Positions 7,595 through 15,482 of a stretch of DNA of 64,000 nt are shown here, in pieces. Position numbers and translations under genes: made by a program. The DNA comes from an uncultured Eubacteriales bacterium. GTDB taxonomy: Bacteria > Bacillota > Clostridia > Oscillospirales > CAG-272. Where the stretch lies: positions 1 through 64,000 of the forward strand of contig CAKRSS010000004.1 of assembly GCA_934401725.1 (NCBI GenBank). The letters are read 5' to 3'. Numbering within the stretch: the stretch's first letter is position 1; each line of letters opens with the position of its first letter. The notes beneath the pieces are model-generated. The model did no database searches, was not told where the DNA came from, and saw only the letters and a list, made by a program, of their open reading frames with translations.

Positions 7595-8602
7595 TCACCC
7601 CGGAATTATTTCGAGTACGGTCGCGTCGCCGCGGAGGGTGAACGCGCCGGAGGCGGCGGGGATAAAGACACACTGCCCGGCGTTGATTTGGTGGACGTCG
7701 CCCGACATGTCGAGCAGAGCCTCGCCGCCGACACAGAGAAGACAGTGAAAACCCGATGCGTCCGCAGAGAGATGGCGCGGCGAGGTGATGTGGCGACGGT
7801 AGACGCGGAAAAAGTCGCAGTGCGCGAGAAGCTCACCGTCGCGACAGGCTGCGGGAACCGGCCTGTAGTCCGGGCTCTTCTCGGCGCAAAAACGCAGCGC
7901 GTCAATCTCACCGGCGGTGAATGGGCGCACCACATCAAGCGCCTGCGCGATGTGCAGCTCGCGCGGCTTGCCGTCGAGCCCCAAACGCCCGTAGTCGTAA
8001 ACGCGATAGGTCAGGTCGCTGTTCTGCTGAATTTCGGCAATCAGTATGCCCGCACCGATGGAGTGAACCATGCCCGCCGGTATGAAAAATACGTCCCCCG
8101 CGTGCACCTCGACCTGATGCAGCACGCCTGACGGGTTGCCGCCCTCCAGCGCCGCGCCGAGCTTACGTGCGCCCATGCCCGGCTCGAGACCGTAGACCAG
8201 ACGCGCGCCCGGACGGGCGTCGATAACGTACCACATTTCGGTTTTGCCCGAGTCGTGCTCGACGCGCGCGGCGTATGCGTCGTCGGGGTGCACCTGTACG
8301 GACAGCCGGTCGGCGGCGTCAATCAGCTTGACAAGCAGCGGAAACCGCCCGCCGTCGTAGTCCGCGGAGACGACGTCGCAACCGACCTCAGCTATGTACT
8401 GCGAGAGCGTGCGCCCCGCGAACGCGCCGTTCATAATCACGCTGTCGCGCCCCGGACGCACCGTCAGCTCCCAGCTCTCGCCGATATTGGTCTCGCGGTC
8501 GCCCTTGCCGTAGCGCGAGTTCAGCTCGTGTCCGCCCCAGATGAGCGGCACGGTTATTCCCGAGAGAAAAAGCGGGTAGCGCGTTTTTTGCGTTTCTGCC
8601 AT
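7595..8602 (-). CDS. manA: Mannose-6-phosphate isomerase, class I
   Basis: This zinc enzyme interconverts mannose-6-phosphate and fructose-6-phosphate, linking mannose use and mannosylated-polymer synthesis to glycolysis. The 335-residue product is of the short class I type common in Firmicutes. Visible motifs are LIWGG near the N-terminus, the zinc-site block LSVQVHPDDAYA with GKTEMWYVID following, GDVFFIPAGMVHSIGAG, and EIQQNSDLTYRVYDYGR containing the catalytic Arg. A GGAGG ribosome site precedes the ATG. It is monocistronic, located downstream of tRNA-Val on the same strand but separated from it by a terminator; its 3' end runs into a tandem hairpin repeat. Confidence 0.95.
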   Translation of the reverse strand: MAETQKTRYPLFLSGITVPLIWGGHELNSRYGKGDRETNIGESWELTVRPGRDSVIMNGAFAGRTLSQYIAEVGCDVVSADYDGGRFPLLVKLIDAADRLSVQVHPDDAYAARVEHDSGKTEMWYVIDARPGARLVYGLEPGMGARKLGAALEGGNPSGVLHQVEVHAGDVFFIPAGMVHSIGAGILIAEIQQNSDLTYRVYDYGRLGLDGKPRELHIAQALDVVRPFTAGEIDALRFCAEKSPDYRPVPAACRDGELLAHCDFFRVYRRHITSPRHLSADASGFHCLLCVGGEALLDMSGDVHQINAGQCVFIPAASGAFTLRGDATVLEIIPG

Positions 8603-8623
8603 GTCGATACCTCCGAATAATGA

Positions 8624-8654
8624 AAAAACACATCCGCTGTGCAGATGTGTTTTT
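8624..8654 (-). terminator. Terminator downstream of tRNA-Val
   Basis: AAAAACACATC (8624-8634) pairs with GATGTGTTTTT (8644-8654). Read on the minus strand it follows the tRNA CCA end directly and ends in a T-run; it lies between the tRNA and manA. Confidence 0.85.
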
Positions 8655-8657
8655 GTT

Positions 8658-8734
8658 TGGTGGAGACAGTTGGAGTTGAACCAACGACCCCATGCATGTC
8701 AAGCATGTACTCTAACCAACTGAGCTATGCCTCC
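8658..8734 (-). tRNA. tRNA-Val (anticodon GAC)
   Basis: A complete cloverleaf on the minus strand. The acceptor stem GGAGGCA pairs with TGTCTCC, the D stem is GCTC/GAGT, and the anticodon stem CATGC/GCATG encloses loop TTGACAT (anticodon GAC). The T stem GTTGG/CCAAC encloses TTCAACT. The 3' CCA is encoded (8658-8660). It has its own consensus promoter. Confidence 0.95.
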
Positions 8735-8745
8735 GAACCTTGCAT

Positions 8746-8774
8746 ATTATAGCACACATTTTTCAGGTTTGCAA
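8746..8774 (-). promoter_or_regulatory. Promoter of tRNA-Val
   Basis: On the minus strand: TTGCAA (8774-8769), 17-bp spacer, TATAAT (8751-8746), 11 nt before the mature tRNA 5' end. Confidence 0.9.
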
Positions 8775-8821
8775 TAGGTTTTTGTAAAAAAATAAAATTT
8801 TTTTTCTGAGGCAAAACGCTC

Positions 8822-8850
8822 TTGTAAAAAACCTCATTTAATGATATAAT
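8822..8850 (+). promoter_or_regulatory. Promoter of the NusG-II / Gx / apbE operon
   Basis: TTGTAA (8822-8827), 17-bp spacer, TATAAT (8845-8850) with extended -10 TGA. The leader of about 120 nt contains a copy of the AAGGCATCACC palindromic repeat. Confidence 0.8.
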
Positions 8851-8920
8851 TATTGTGGCAATTAATTTGCACTTTTGGGGCGCGTTCAGGTCTGAGTGGC
8901 GCAGAGCCCCGGATATTATC

Positions 8921-8951
8921 AAGGCATCACCGCGCAATACCCGAATGGCAC
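8921..8951. repeat. AAGGCATCACC-type repeat, copy 1 (half-element)
   Basis: Begins AAGGCATCACCGCGCAAT and resembles the left end of the longer element at 43028-43193. It sits in the 5' untranslated region of the NusG-II gene. Confidence 0.7.
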
Positions 8952-8978
8952 GGTGAAGCCCGGACGGAGGTGTCGGTT

Positions 8979-9350
8979 GTGCCGAAAACCAAACCCACGC
9001 CGGCTGACCTTATTCCAGTTGCCGTGGTGCTCGCGCTCGCGCTCCTGATATGGCTCACTGTCCTTTCGGGAGACGCCGGGAGGTACGTCGAGGTGACTGT
9101 GGCGGGGCAGGGGACGGAGCGCTACCCGCTCGCTGCCGACCGAACGCTCGAGCTTGATTCGCGCGGCGTCCGGCTGACTGTCGTCATAGATGGCGGCGAG
9201 GTCTGTGTCTGGCAGGCGGACTGCCCGGACGGCGTCTGCGTCGCAACCGGGCGCATCAGCCGTACAGGGCAGAGCATAGTCTGCGCGCCTGCGGGGGTCG
9301 TAATACGTGTCGTGGGAGGTGAGCAGGATGCCGACGGTATCGCAGGGTAA
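8979..9350 (+). CDS. NusG domain II-containing membrane-anchored protein
   Basis: A 123-residue protein with one N-terminal transmembrane helix (about 10-30) followed by an extracytoplasmic NusG domain II-like beta fold. The fold contains the characteristic block VCVWQADCPDGVCVATGRI with paired cysteines, then GQSIVCAPAGVVIRV. In Clostridia this small protein is regularly encoded directly before a Gx transporter and ApbE, a set linked to extracytoplasmic flavinylation (family knowledge); its own role is not established. The start is GTG 8979 with GGAGG 8 nt upstream; the longer frame back to 8853 runs through the repeat and is rejected. Its 3' end overlaps the next gene by 23 nt. Confidence 0.85.
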   Translation: MPKTKPTPADLIPVAVVLALALLIWLTVLSGDAGRYVEVTVAGQGTERYPLAADRTLELDSRGVRLTVVIDGGEVCVWQADCPDGVCVATGRISRTGQSIVCAPAGVVIRVVGGEQDADGIAG

Positions 9351-9867
9351 GAGCCGCGCGGCACGCGTCGCGCGCGACGGCGTGCTGGCAGCACTTGCAC
9401 TGCTGTTTTCTTACGTCGAGTCGCTTTTGCCGCTCGGACATGTGCTGCCGCTGCCGGGATTCCGGGTGGGGCTCGCCAACGTCGTCGTGACGCTGGTGCT
9501 GTTCGAGCTCGGGATGGGCGATGCGGCGGTTGTCGCGCTTATAAAGACGGTCGTCTCGGCGCTGCTGTTCGGAAGTCCGGTTTCCTTCGCCTTCTCGGCT
9601 GCGGGGACGGCACTCTCGTTCGGCGGACTTGCGCTCATCCGGCGCGTGGTTCCGGACAGGCTCAGCTATGTCGGTATATGCATCGCGGGCGCGGCGCTGC
9701 ACAACAGCGGCCAGATCTGCGCGGCGATGGTGATTTTCGGCGTCGGCGTTGCGACGTATCTGCCGGTGCTGCTGGCGGCGTCGGTGGTTCTCGGCGGCGT
9801 TTGCGGCGGCGTGGTCTGCCTTATCGCACCGGCGTTCAGAAAAATTCTCGGAGGTCGGGCGGCGTGA
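9328..9867 (+). CDS. Gx transporter family membrane protein (heptaprenyl diphosphate synthase component I-like)
   Basis: A 179-residue integral membrane protein with about five hydrophobic helices. It matches the Gx transporter family, often annotated as heptaprenyl diphosphate synthase component I, with motifs SYVESLLPLGHVLPLPGFRVGLAN and SFGGLALIR. Family members are proposed to move a small isoprenoid or flavin-related substrate. Placement between NusG-II and ApbE genes suggests it serves the extracytoplasmic flavin pathway here (inference). ATG 9328 follows GGGAGGTGAG; the upstream GTG is not needed. It overlaps the preceding gene, so the operon is tightly coupled. Confidence 0.85.
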   Translation: MPTVSQGKSRAARVARDGVLAALALLFSYVESLLPLGHVLPLPGFRVGLANVVVTLVLFELGMGDAAVVALIKTVVSALLFGSPVSFAFSAAGTALSFGGLALIRRVVPDRLSYVGICIAGAALHNSGQICAAMVIFGVGVATYLPVLLAASVVLGGVCGGVVCLIAPAFRKILGGRAA

Positions 9868-9897
9868 GCACAGGAAATTCCCGGGGGTGGCAGTGCG

Positions 9898-10956
9898 ATG
9901 AATATTGAGTACAATAAAAGCCGAGCGCGCCACGTGCCCGCGACGCGCGCGCTTGCGACGGCGCTGTCCGCGCTGCTGCTTACGGCGTCGCTCGCGGTGC
10001 TGCTTCTGCCGCTTGCCGCCTGCTCACGGGAGGAGTATCGTCGGATAACGATTTTCGCTATGGACACCCCCGTCACGATACAGATAAACGCCTCGTACAG
10101 TGGGGCTGATCACGTGCTCGCCGAGTGCGAGCGCATACTGAACCGACTCGACGGCCTTCTCTCGCGCACGCGCGAGGGCAGCGACGTCTGGAGGATAAAT
10201 CACAACCTTGTGACCGAGGGGCTGGACGCCGACACAGTCGCGCTGCTCCGGGCGGCAATTTACGTCTCCGAGCAGACGGACGGCGCGTTCGACGTGACCG
10301 TAGCGCCGCTTATCGAGCTGTGGGAGACCTGCCGCGACGCGGGACGGCTGCCCGAGGAATCCGAGCTCGAGAGGGCGCGCGGGCTCGTCGACTACCGGGC
10401 GCTGACGCTCGAGGGCGACACGCTCACAAAGTCGGATGCGGACGTCAGAATCGACCTCGGCGGCATCGCCAAGGGGTACGCGGCGGACGTCGTCGCCGAC
10501 TATATGCGCTCGTGCGGCGTCGAATACGGACTTGTGAACTTCGGCAGCTGCATTGCGGCGGTCGGAGAGAAGCCGGACGGCTCGCCATTCCGCATCGCCA
10601 TACGCGACCCGGGCGACACGTCGGGTGTTGTGGGGTATGTGACCCTTGACGGCGGTGTGCTGTCGGTTACGGGCGACTATGAGAGATATTATGAGATAGA
10701 CGGGCAGAGGTATCATCACGTTCTCTCACCCCGCACAGGCCGGCCTGCGGAGACGGTCTGGCACAGCGTGGCGGTGGTGTGCGGGAGCGGCGCGGTGGCC
10801 GACGCCATGTCGACGGCGCTGTTTGTGGCGGGCGACTATGAGCGGTACTACGCCGCCCTGCGCGGCACAGACCTCGCTTTTGAGGGCGTTTTCACCGGCG
10901 ACGGCGGCACGTCTGCGAGCGCCGGTATTGCGGCGGACTTCGAGCCCGCAAAATAA
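9898..10956 (+). CDS. apbE: FAD:protein FMN transferase (ApbE), lipoprotein
   Basis: ApbE attaches FMN from FAD to Ser/Thr of target proteins on the outer face of the membrane, such as Rnf/Nqr subunits or secreted flavoproteins. The 352-residue product has a long signal with lipobox LAAC (Cys42), then the ApbE fold: FAMDTPVTIQI, the central VRIDLGGIAKGYAAD motif that binds FAD and Mg2+, VNFGSCIAAVGEKPDGSPF, and the C-terminal HHVLSPRTGRPAE and ADAMSTALFV blocks. It is the third gene of the NusG-II/Gx/apbE operon. No obvious FMN-acceptor protein is present in this window, so its substrate lies elsewhere. Confidence 0.95.
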   Translation: MNIEYNKSRARHVPATRALATALSALLLTASLAVLLLPLAACSREEYRRITIFAMDTPVTIQINASYSGADHVLAECERILNRLDGLLSRTREGSDVWRINHNLVTEGLDADTVALLRAAIYVSEQTDGAFDVTVAPLIELWETCRDAGRLPEESELERARGLVDYRALTLEGDTLTKSDADVRIDLGGIAKGYAADVVADYMRSCGVEYGLVNFGSCIAAVGEKPDGSPFRIAIRDPGDTSGVVGYVTLDGGVLSVTGDYERYYEIDGQRYHHVLSPRTGRPAETVWHSVAVVCGSGAVADAMSTALFVAGDYERYYAALRGTDLAFEGVFTGDGGTSASAGIAADFEPAK

Positions 10957-10974
10957 ATTTTCTGGAGCAACCAA

Positions 10975-12414
10975 ATGACCGTGAAAACAAACGGAAGACC
11001 GGCCGCGGAGGACAGAGCGACCGTGGCCGAATATATCGGATACGTAAAAGAGGCGAACGAGCGCCGCCGCGCGGCGGGCGCGAGCCCGCGCGCCTTCATG
11101 CTGACCTTCGGCTGCCAGCAGAACGAGGCGGACAGCGAGCGCTACGCCGGAATGGCCCGCGCCATGGGGTACGAGCTGACGCACGACGCCGCGGAGGCGG
11201 CGCTCATCGTGGTCAACACCTGCGCGGTGCGCGAGCACGCCGAGAAAAAGACACTGTCCATCATCGGACAGTACAAGCATCTGAAGCAAAAGAATCCCGA
11301 TCTTATAATCGCCGTCGGCGGCTGCATGGTGACGCAGGAGCACCGGGCAAATGAGCTGAAACACAGCTATCCTTACGTCGACATCGTGTTCGGCACGTCG
11401 TCGATGGGCAGGCTGCCCGAGCTTATCTGGCGGCGCATGGGGGGGCAGGGGAGGCAGTTCTGCCGCCCCGAGGAGTACCATGTCAGCGAGGAGGTGCCGG
11501 TCAGCCGCGAGAGCAGCTACCGCGCGTGGGTGTCGGTCATGTATGGCTGCAACAATTTCTGCTCCTACTGCATCGTGCCCTACGTCCGCGGTCGCGAACG
11601 CAGCCGCCGCCCCGAGCACATCGTGTGCGAGGTGCGCGAGCTGGCGGAGGCGGGCTACCGTGACATCACGCTGCTCGGGCAGAACGTCAATTCCTACGGT
11701 CGCGACCTCGGAGAGGGCTACGACTTTGCCGACCTCATCACCGAAATCTCGGCAATCCCCGGCGACTTCCGCCTGCGCTTTATGACCAGTCACCCCAAGG
11801 ACGCGACGCGCAAGCTGGTCGACGCCATGGCGGCGTCGGACAAGGTGGCGCGCCAGTTCCACCTGCCGCTGCAGTCGGGCAGCGACCGCGTGCTGAAGGT
11901 TATGAACCGCCACTACGACACGGCGAAATATCTTGACACGGTCGACTATATCCGCGAGCGCATGCCCGACATCGCGCTCACGACAGACATTATCGTCGGC
12001 TTCCCCGGCGAGACGGAGGAGGACTTTGAGGCGACGCTCGACATGCTACGCCGCGTCAGGTTCGACATGATATTCTCGTTCATATACTCGCCCCGCCGTG
12101 GCACGCCTGCCGCGGACATGCCGGATCAGGTGCCCGAGGAGGTCAAGAGCGCGCGGTTTGCGCGTCTGCTCGAGGTGCAGAACGCCATCTCGGCCGAGAT
12201 AAACCGCGGCAGCGAGGGGAAGACGCTGCGCGTGCTGTGCGACGGCGTCAGCAAGAACGATCCGTCGCTTTACAGCGGCCGCACGGACGGCAACAAAATA
12301 GTATTTTTCGCCGGCACGCCCGAGGATACCGGGCGGTATGTCGACGTCAACATAGAACGCAGTGAAGCGTTCGCCCTTTACGGGACAAAATCAGATAAAA
12401 ATCAAGGAGAATAA
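10975..12414 (+). CDS. miaB: tRNA-2-methylthio-N6-dimethylallyladenosine synthase MiaB
   Basis: A radical-SAM methylthiotransferase that adds a methylthio group to i6A37 of tRNAs reading UNN codons. The 479-residue product contains the N-terminal UPF0004 domain (FGCQQNEADSERYAG, with cysteines for the auxiliary 4Fe-4S cluster), the radical-SAM core with CxxxCxxC in YGCNNFCSYCIVPYVRGRE, and a C-terminal TRAM domain (about 415-475). The N-terminus has a ~35-residue Arg/Glu-rich extension before the first domain. It starts 18 nt after apbE and heads a run with ylbF-like and mutS genes, a conserved Clostridia arrangement. Confidence 0.95.
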   Translation: MTVKTNGRPAAEDRATVAEYIGYVKEANERRRAAGASPRAFMLTFGCQQNEADSERYAGMARAMGYELTHDAAEAALIVVNTCAVREHAEKKTLSIIGQYKHLKQKNPDLIIAVGGCMVTQEHRANELKHSYPYVDIVFGTSSMGRLPELIWRRMGGQGRQFCRPEEYHVSEEVPVSRESSYRAWVSVMYGCNNFCSYCIVPYVRGRERSRRPEHIVCEVRELAEAGYRDITLLGQNVNSYGRDLGEGYDFADLITEISAIPGDFRLRFMTSHPKDATRKLVDAMAASDKVARQFHLPLQSGSDRVLKVMNRHYDTAKYLDTVDYIRERMPDIALTTDIIVGFPGETEEDFEATLDMLRRVRFDMIFSFIYSPRRGTPAADMPDQVPEEVKSARFARLLEVQNAISAEINRGSEGKTLRVLCDGVSKNDPSLYSGRTDGNKIVFFAGTPEDTGRYVDVNIERSEAFALYGTKSDKNQGE

Positions 12415-12418
12415 ACCA

Positions 12419-12811
12419 ATGGAAATCATGGAAGCAGCAACCGCACTCGGTCAGATTATAAAGGAGAGCGAGATTTACCGCCGTTTTGAGGCGGCCAAGG
12501 CAGAATACGAAAACTGCGCCGAGCTCGGCGAATATATGACGGAATACGAGGCTCAGCACAAAGCGCTCGAGGATCTCGCCGCGCGCCCCGAGCCCGATAC
12601 ACAGATAATTGACAGCATTCAGAACCGTCTCAACGAGCTGTTCGGTCTCGTGACCGAGCACCCCGTCTACGTCGCGCTGTCCGACACGCAGGACGAGGTT
12701 CACAAGCTCATGGAGCAGGTCAACAATCAGATTACCTTCACCATCACCGGTCGGATGCCCGCCTCCTGCACGCACGACTGCTCGACCTGCCACTCCGGCT
12801 GTCACCACTGA
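12419..12811 (+). CDS. YlbF/YmcA family protein with Cys/His-rich tail
   Basis: A 130-residue, mostly helical protein of the YlbF/YmcA (Com_YlbF) family. In Bacillus, relatives form a complex with YaaT that affects RNase Y activity, competence and sporulation. The helical family block runs from about residue 5 to 110. The C-terminus is unusual: CTHDCSTCHSGCHH, with four cysteines and four histidines in 14 residues, suggesting a metal or Fe-S site (YlbF-YmcA-YaaT complexes are reported to carry Fe-S clusters). ATG 12419 has AAGGAGA upstream; it lies just after miaB and before mutS. Confidence 0.85.
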   Translation: MEIMEAATALGQIIKESEIYRRFEAAKAEYENCAELGEYMTEYEAQHKALEDLAARPEPDTQIIDSIQNRLNELFGLVTEHPVYVALSDTQDEVHKLMEQVNNQITFTITGRMPASCTHDCSTCHSGCHH

Positions 12812-12870
12812 GCCGCTGACGGCAGGACTCAATCTGCCCGTCGCGGGCATGTGAAAGGACGGTAGGTTTT

Positions 12871-15465
12871 ATGACTCCGATGATGGAGCAATACTTCAAG
12901 ATAAAGGATCAGTACAAGGATCATCTCCTGTTTTACCGCCTCGGCGATTTTTACGAGATGTTTTTTGACGACGCCATAATAGCGTCCCGTGAGCTCGAGC
13001 TGACGCTCACGGGGCGCGACTGCGGCGAGGAGGAGCGGGCGCCCATGTGCGGCGTCCCCTACCACAGCGCCGAAGGATACATAGGCCGGCTGATCGAGAA
13101 GGGCTACAAGGTCGCAATATGCGAGCAGATGGAGGATCCGGCGCTCGCCAAGGGGCTTGTGACGCGCGAGGTTATACGCGTCGTCACGCCGGGCACGCTC
13201 ATCGAGTCCGACCTGCTCGTTTCGGGACAAAATAACTATATCTCCGCCGTTTACATCGGCATCGAGGGCTCGGGCATATGCTTCGCCGATATTTCGACGG
13301 CGCAGGTCTACGCCACCTCGTTCGCGGGAAGCCGCGACGAGGCGCAGCTGATAAACGAGCTCGGTGTCTACGCGCCGCGCGAGGTCATTATCAACGTCAG
13401 CCTCGACAAGGTGACGGGGCTTGATAAATACCTCGGCGCGCACAAGGAGATTATGGTGTCGGACAACCAGCCGGGGCGGTTTGAGTTCGCACCGGCGCGC
13501 GAGCGGGTCGCCGCACAGTTCGGCGATTCGCTGCGCGAGGACGACCTCGCGGACAAGCCGCTCGTCTGCGCGCTCGGCGCGCTGATGGACTACATCGCCG
13601 AGGTGCAGAAGTCGGACATATCCTACATCCGCGACCTGACCGTCTACGGCGACAGTCAGTACCTCGACATGGACATAAACACCCGCCGCAACCTCGAGCT
13701 TACCGAGACGATGCGCACCAAGGAAAAGAAGGGCACGCTGCTCTGGGTTCTCGACCGGACGCGCACCGCGCCGGGCGCGCGTATGCTGCGCTCGTGGATC
13801 GAGCATCCGCTTCTGAATCTGGCGCAGATACAGCGCAGACAGGGCGCGGTCGAGGAGCTTTTCGGCGACTTTATGCTGCGCGAGGAGTGCGGGGCGCTGC
13901 TCGAGGACGTGCTTGACCTCGAGAGGCTCGTAACCAAGATAGTGTACGGCACCGCCGGTGCGCGCGACCTGCGCGCCGTGGCGACTACCATCGCCGTGCT
14001 GCCCGAGCTGCGCCGTCAGATAGCAAAATGCAAGAGCGCCGAGCTCTCGCGCATATGGCGCGAGATGGACACGCTCGAGGACATATACAAGGCCATAAAC
14101 GACGCCATATGCGACGACCCGCCATTCTCGGTTCGCGAGGGCGGCATGATTCGCCCCGGCTACAACGCCGACGTCGACAGACTGCGCTCGGTGCGCGACG
14201 ACGGAAGCGACTGGATCAAAAAGATTGCTGACGAGGAGCGCGAGCGGACAGGCATCAAAACGCTCAAAATCGGCTACAACCGCGTGTTCGGCTACTACAT
14301 CGAGGTGTCAAAATCCTTCATGTCGCAGGTTCCGGACACATATATACGCAAGCAGACGCTGTCCAACTGCGAGCGCTACATCACAAATGAGCTCAAGGAC
14401 ATGGAGGCCACCATCCTCGGCGCGTCGGATAAGCTGGCGGCGCTCGAATATGAGCTGTTCAGCAAGGTTCGCACGCTGGTGTCCGACAACAGCCGCCGCC
14501 TCCAGCATGCCGCCGCGCTCATGGCGTCGCTTGACGTCTATATCAGCCTTGCAGCGGTGGCGTCCAAGAACAAATACATAAAGCCCGAGATAAACATATC
14601 CGACACCGTCGACATAAATGACGGCCGCCATCCGGTGGTCGAGCAGTTTGTCAAGGACACATATTTCGTACCCAACGACACGCACCTCAACACCTCGGAC
14701 AGCCGCGTGATGCTCATCACCGGCCCCAATATGGCGGGTAAGTCGACGTACATGCGGCAGGTGGCGCTCATTGTCGTCATGGCGCAGATAGGCAGCTTTG
14801 TGCCCGCCGCGGAGGCGACGATAGGCATCGTGGACAAGGTGTTCACCCGCGTCGGCGCGTCGGACGACCTCGCCTCGGGGCAGTCGACCTTTATGCTCGA
14901 GATGAACGAGGTCGCCTACATACTCAAAAACGCGACGCGAAACAGTCTGATAATTTACGACGAGGTGGGACGAGGAACCTCCACCTTCGACGGCATGAGC
15001 ATAGCTCAGGCGATAGTCGAGTACACAAACAGCCGCAAAATCGGCGCGAAAACCCTGTTCGCGACGCATTATCACGAGCTGACCTCGCTTGAGGGTACGC
15101 TCGACGGCGTCGTCAACTACAACATCGCGGCCAAAAAGCGCGGGGACAGCATAATTTTCCTGCGCAAAATCGTCCGCGGCTCGACGGATGACAGCTACGG
15201 CATCGAGGTCGCAAAGCTGGCAGGCATTCCGGGCGAGGTTATAAAGCGGGCGCGCGAGGTGCTTTCGCAGGTTGAGGAGGCATCGCGGGCGGTCGAGAGG
15301 GCAGGTAAGCCCGAGACCATCAAAAAGGAGGACGACGGCGCTATTTCGTTTGAAGACATGCTGCGTGACCAGGTGATCGACCAGCTCAAGCAGACCGACA
15401 TAAACACGCTGTCCCCTTACGAGGCCATGACGCTGCTGTTCGACCTGCAAAAACGTCTCAAATAA
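12871..15465 (+). CDS. mutS: DNA mismatch repair protein MutS
   Basis: MutS recognises mismatches and small loops and recruits MutL. The 864-residue product has the N-terminal mismatch-recognition domain with the F-x-E element (Phe27-Tyr28-Glu29 in LGDFYEMFF), connector, lever and clamp domains, and the C-terminal ABC ATPase with Walker A GPNMAGKST, signature DDLASGQSTFMLEM, Walker B LIIYDEVGRGTSTFDG and the ATHYHELTSLE switch. A C-terminal dimerisation tail is present. Length and motifs match canonical MutS1. It is followed 18 nt later by mutL. Confidence 0.98.
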   Translation: MTPMMEQYFKIKDQYKDHLLFYRLGDFYEMFFDDAIIASRELELTLTGRDCGEEERAPMCGVPYHSAEGYIGRLIEKGYKVAICEQMEDPALAKGLVTREVIRVVTPGTLIESDLLVSGQNNYISAVYIGIEGSGICFADISTAQVYATSFAGSRDEAQLINELGVYAPREVIINVSLDKVTGLDKYLGAHKEIMVSDNQPGRFEFAPARERVAAQFGDSLREDDLADKPLVCALGALMDYIAEVQKSDISYIRDLTVYGDSQYLDMDINTRRNLELTETMRTKEKKGTLLWVLDRTRTAPGARMLRSWIEHPLLNLAQIQRRQGAVEELFGDFMLREECGALLEDVLDLERLVTKIVYGTAGARDLRAVATTIAVLPELRRQIAKCKSAELSRIWREMDTLEDIYKAINDAICDDPPFSVREGGMIRPGYNADVDRLRSVRDDGSDWIKKIADEERERTGIKTLKIGYNRVFGYYIEVSKSFMSQVPDTYIRKQTLSNCERYITNELKDMEATILGASDKLAALEYELFSKVRTLVSDNSRRLQHAAALMASLDVYISLAAVASKNKYIKPEINISDTVDINDGRHPVVEQFVKDTYFVPNDTHLNTSDSRVMLITGPNMAGKSTYMRQVALIVVMAQIGSFVPAAEATIGIVDKVFTRVGASDDLASGQSTFMLEMNEVAYILKNATRNSLIIYDEVGRGTSTFDGMSIAQAIVEYTNSRKIGAKTLFATHYHELTSLEGTLDGVVNYNIAAKKRGDSIIFLRKIVRGSTDDSYGIEVAKLAGIPGEVIKRAREVLSQVEEASRAVERAGKPETIKKEDDGAISFEDMLRDQVIDQLKQTDINTLSPYEAMTLLFDLQKRLK

Positions 15466-15482
15466 ACCCCGGAGGGTAGCTT

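Noticed and set aside
7175..8131. 318-codon plus-strand open frame
   Set aside because: It crosses the inverted repeat and is antisense to manA, whose family motifs are clear on the minus strand.
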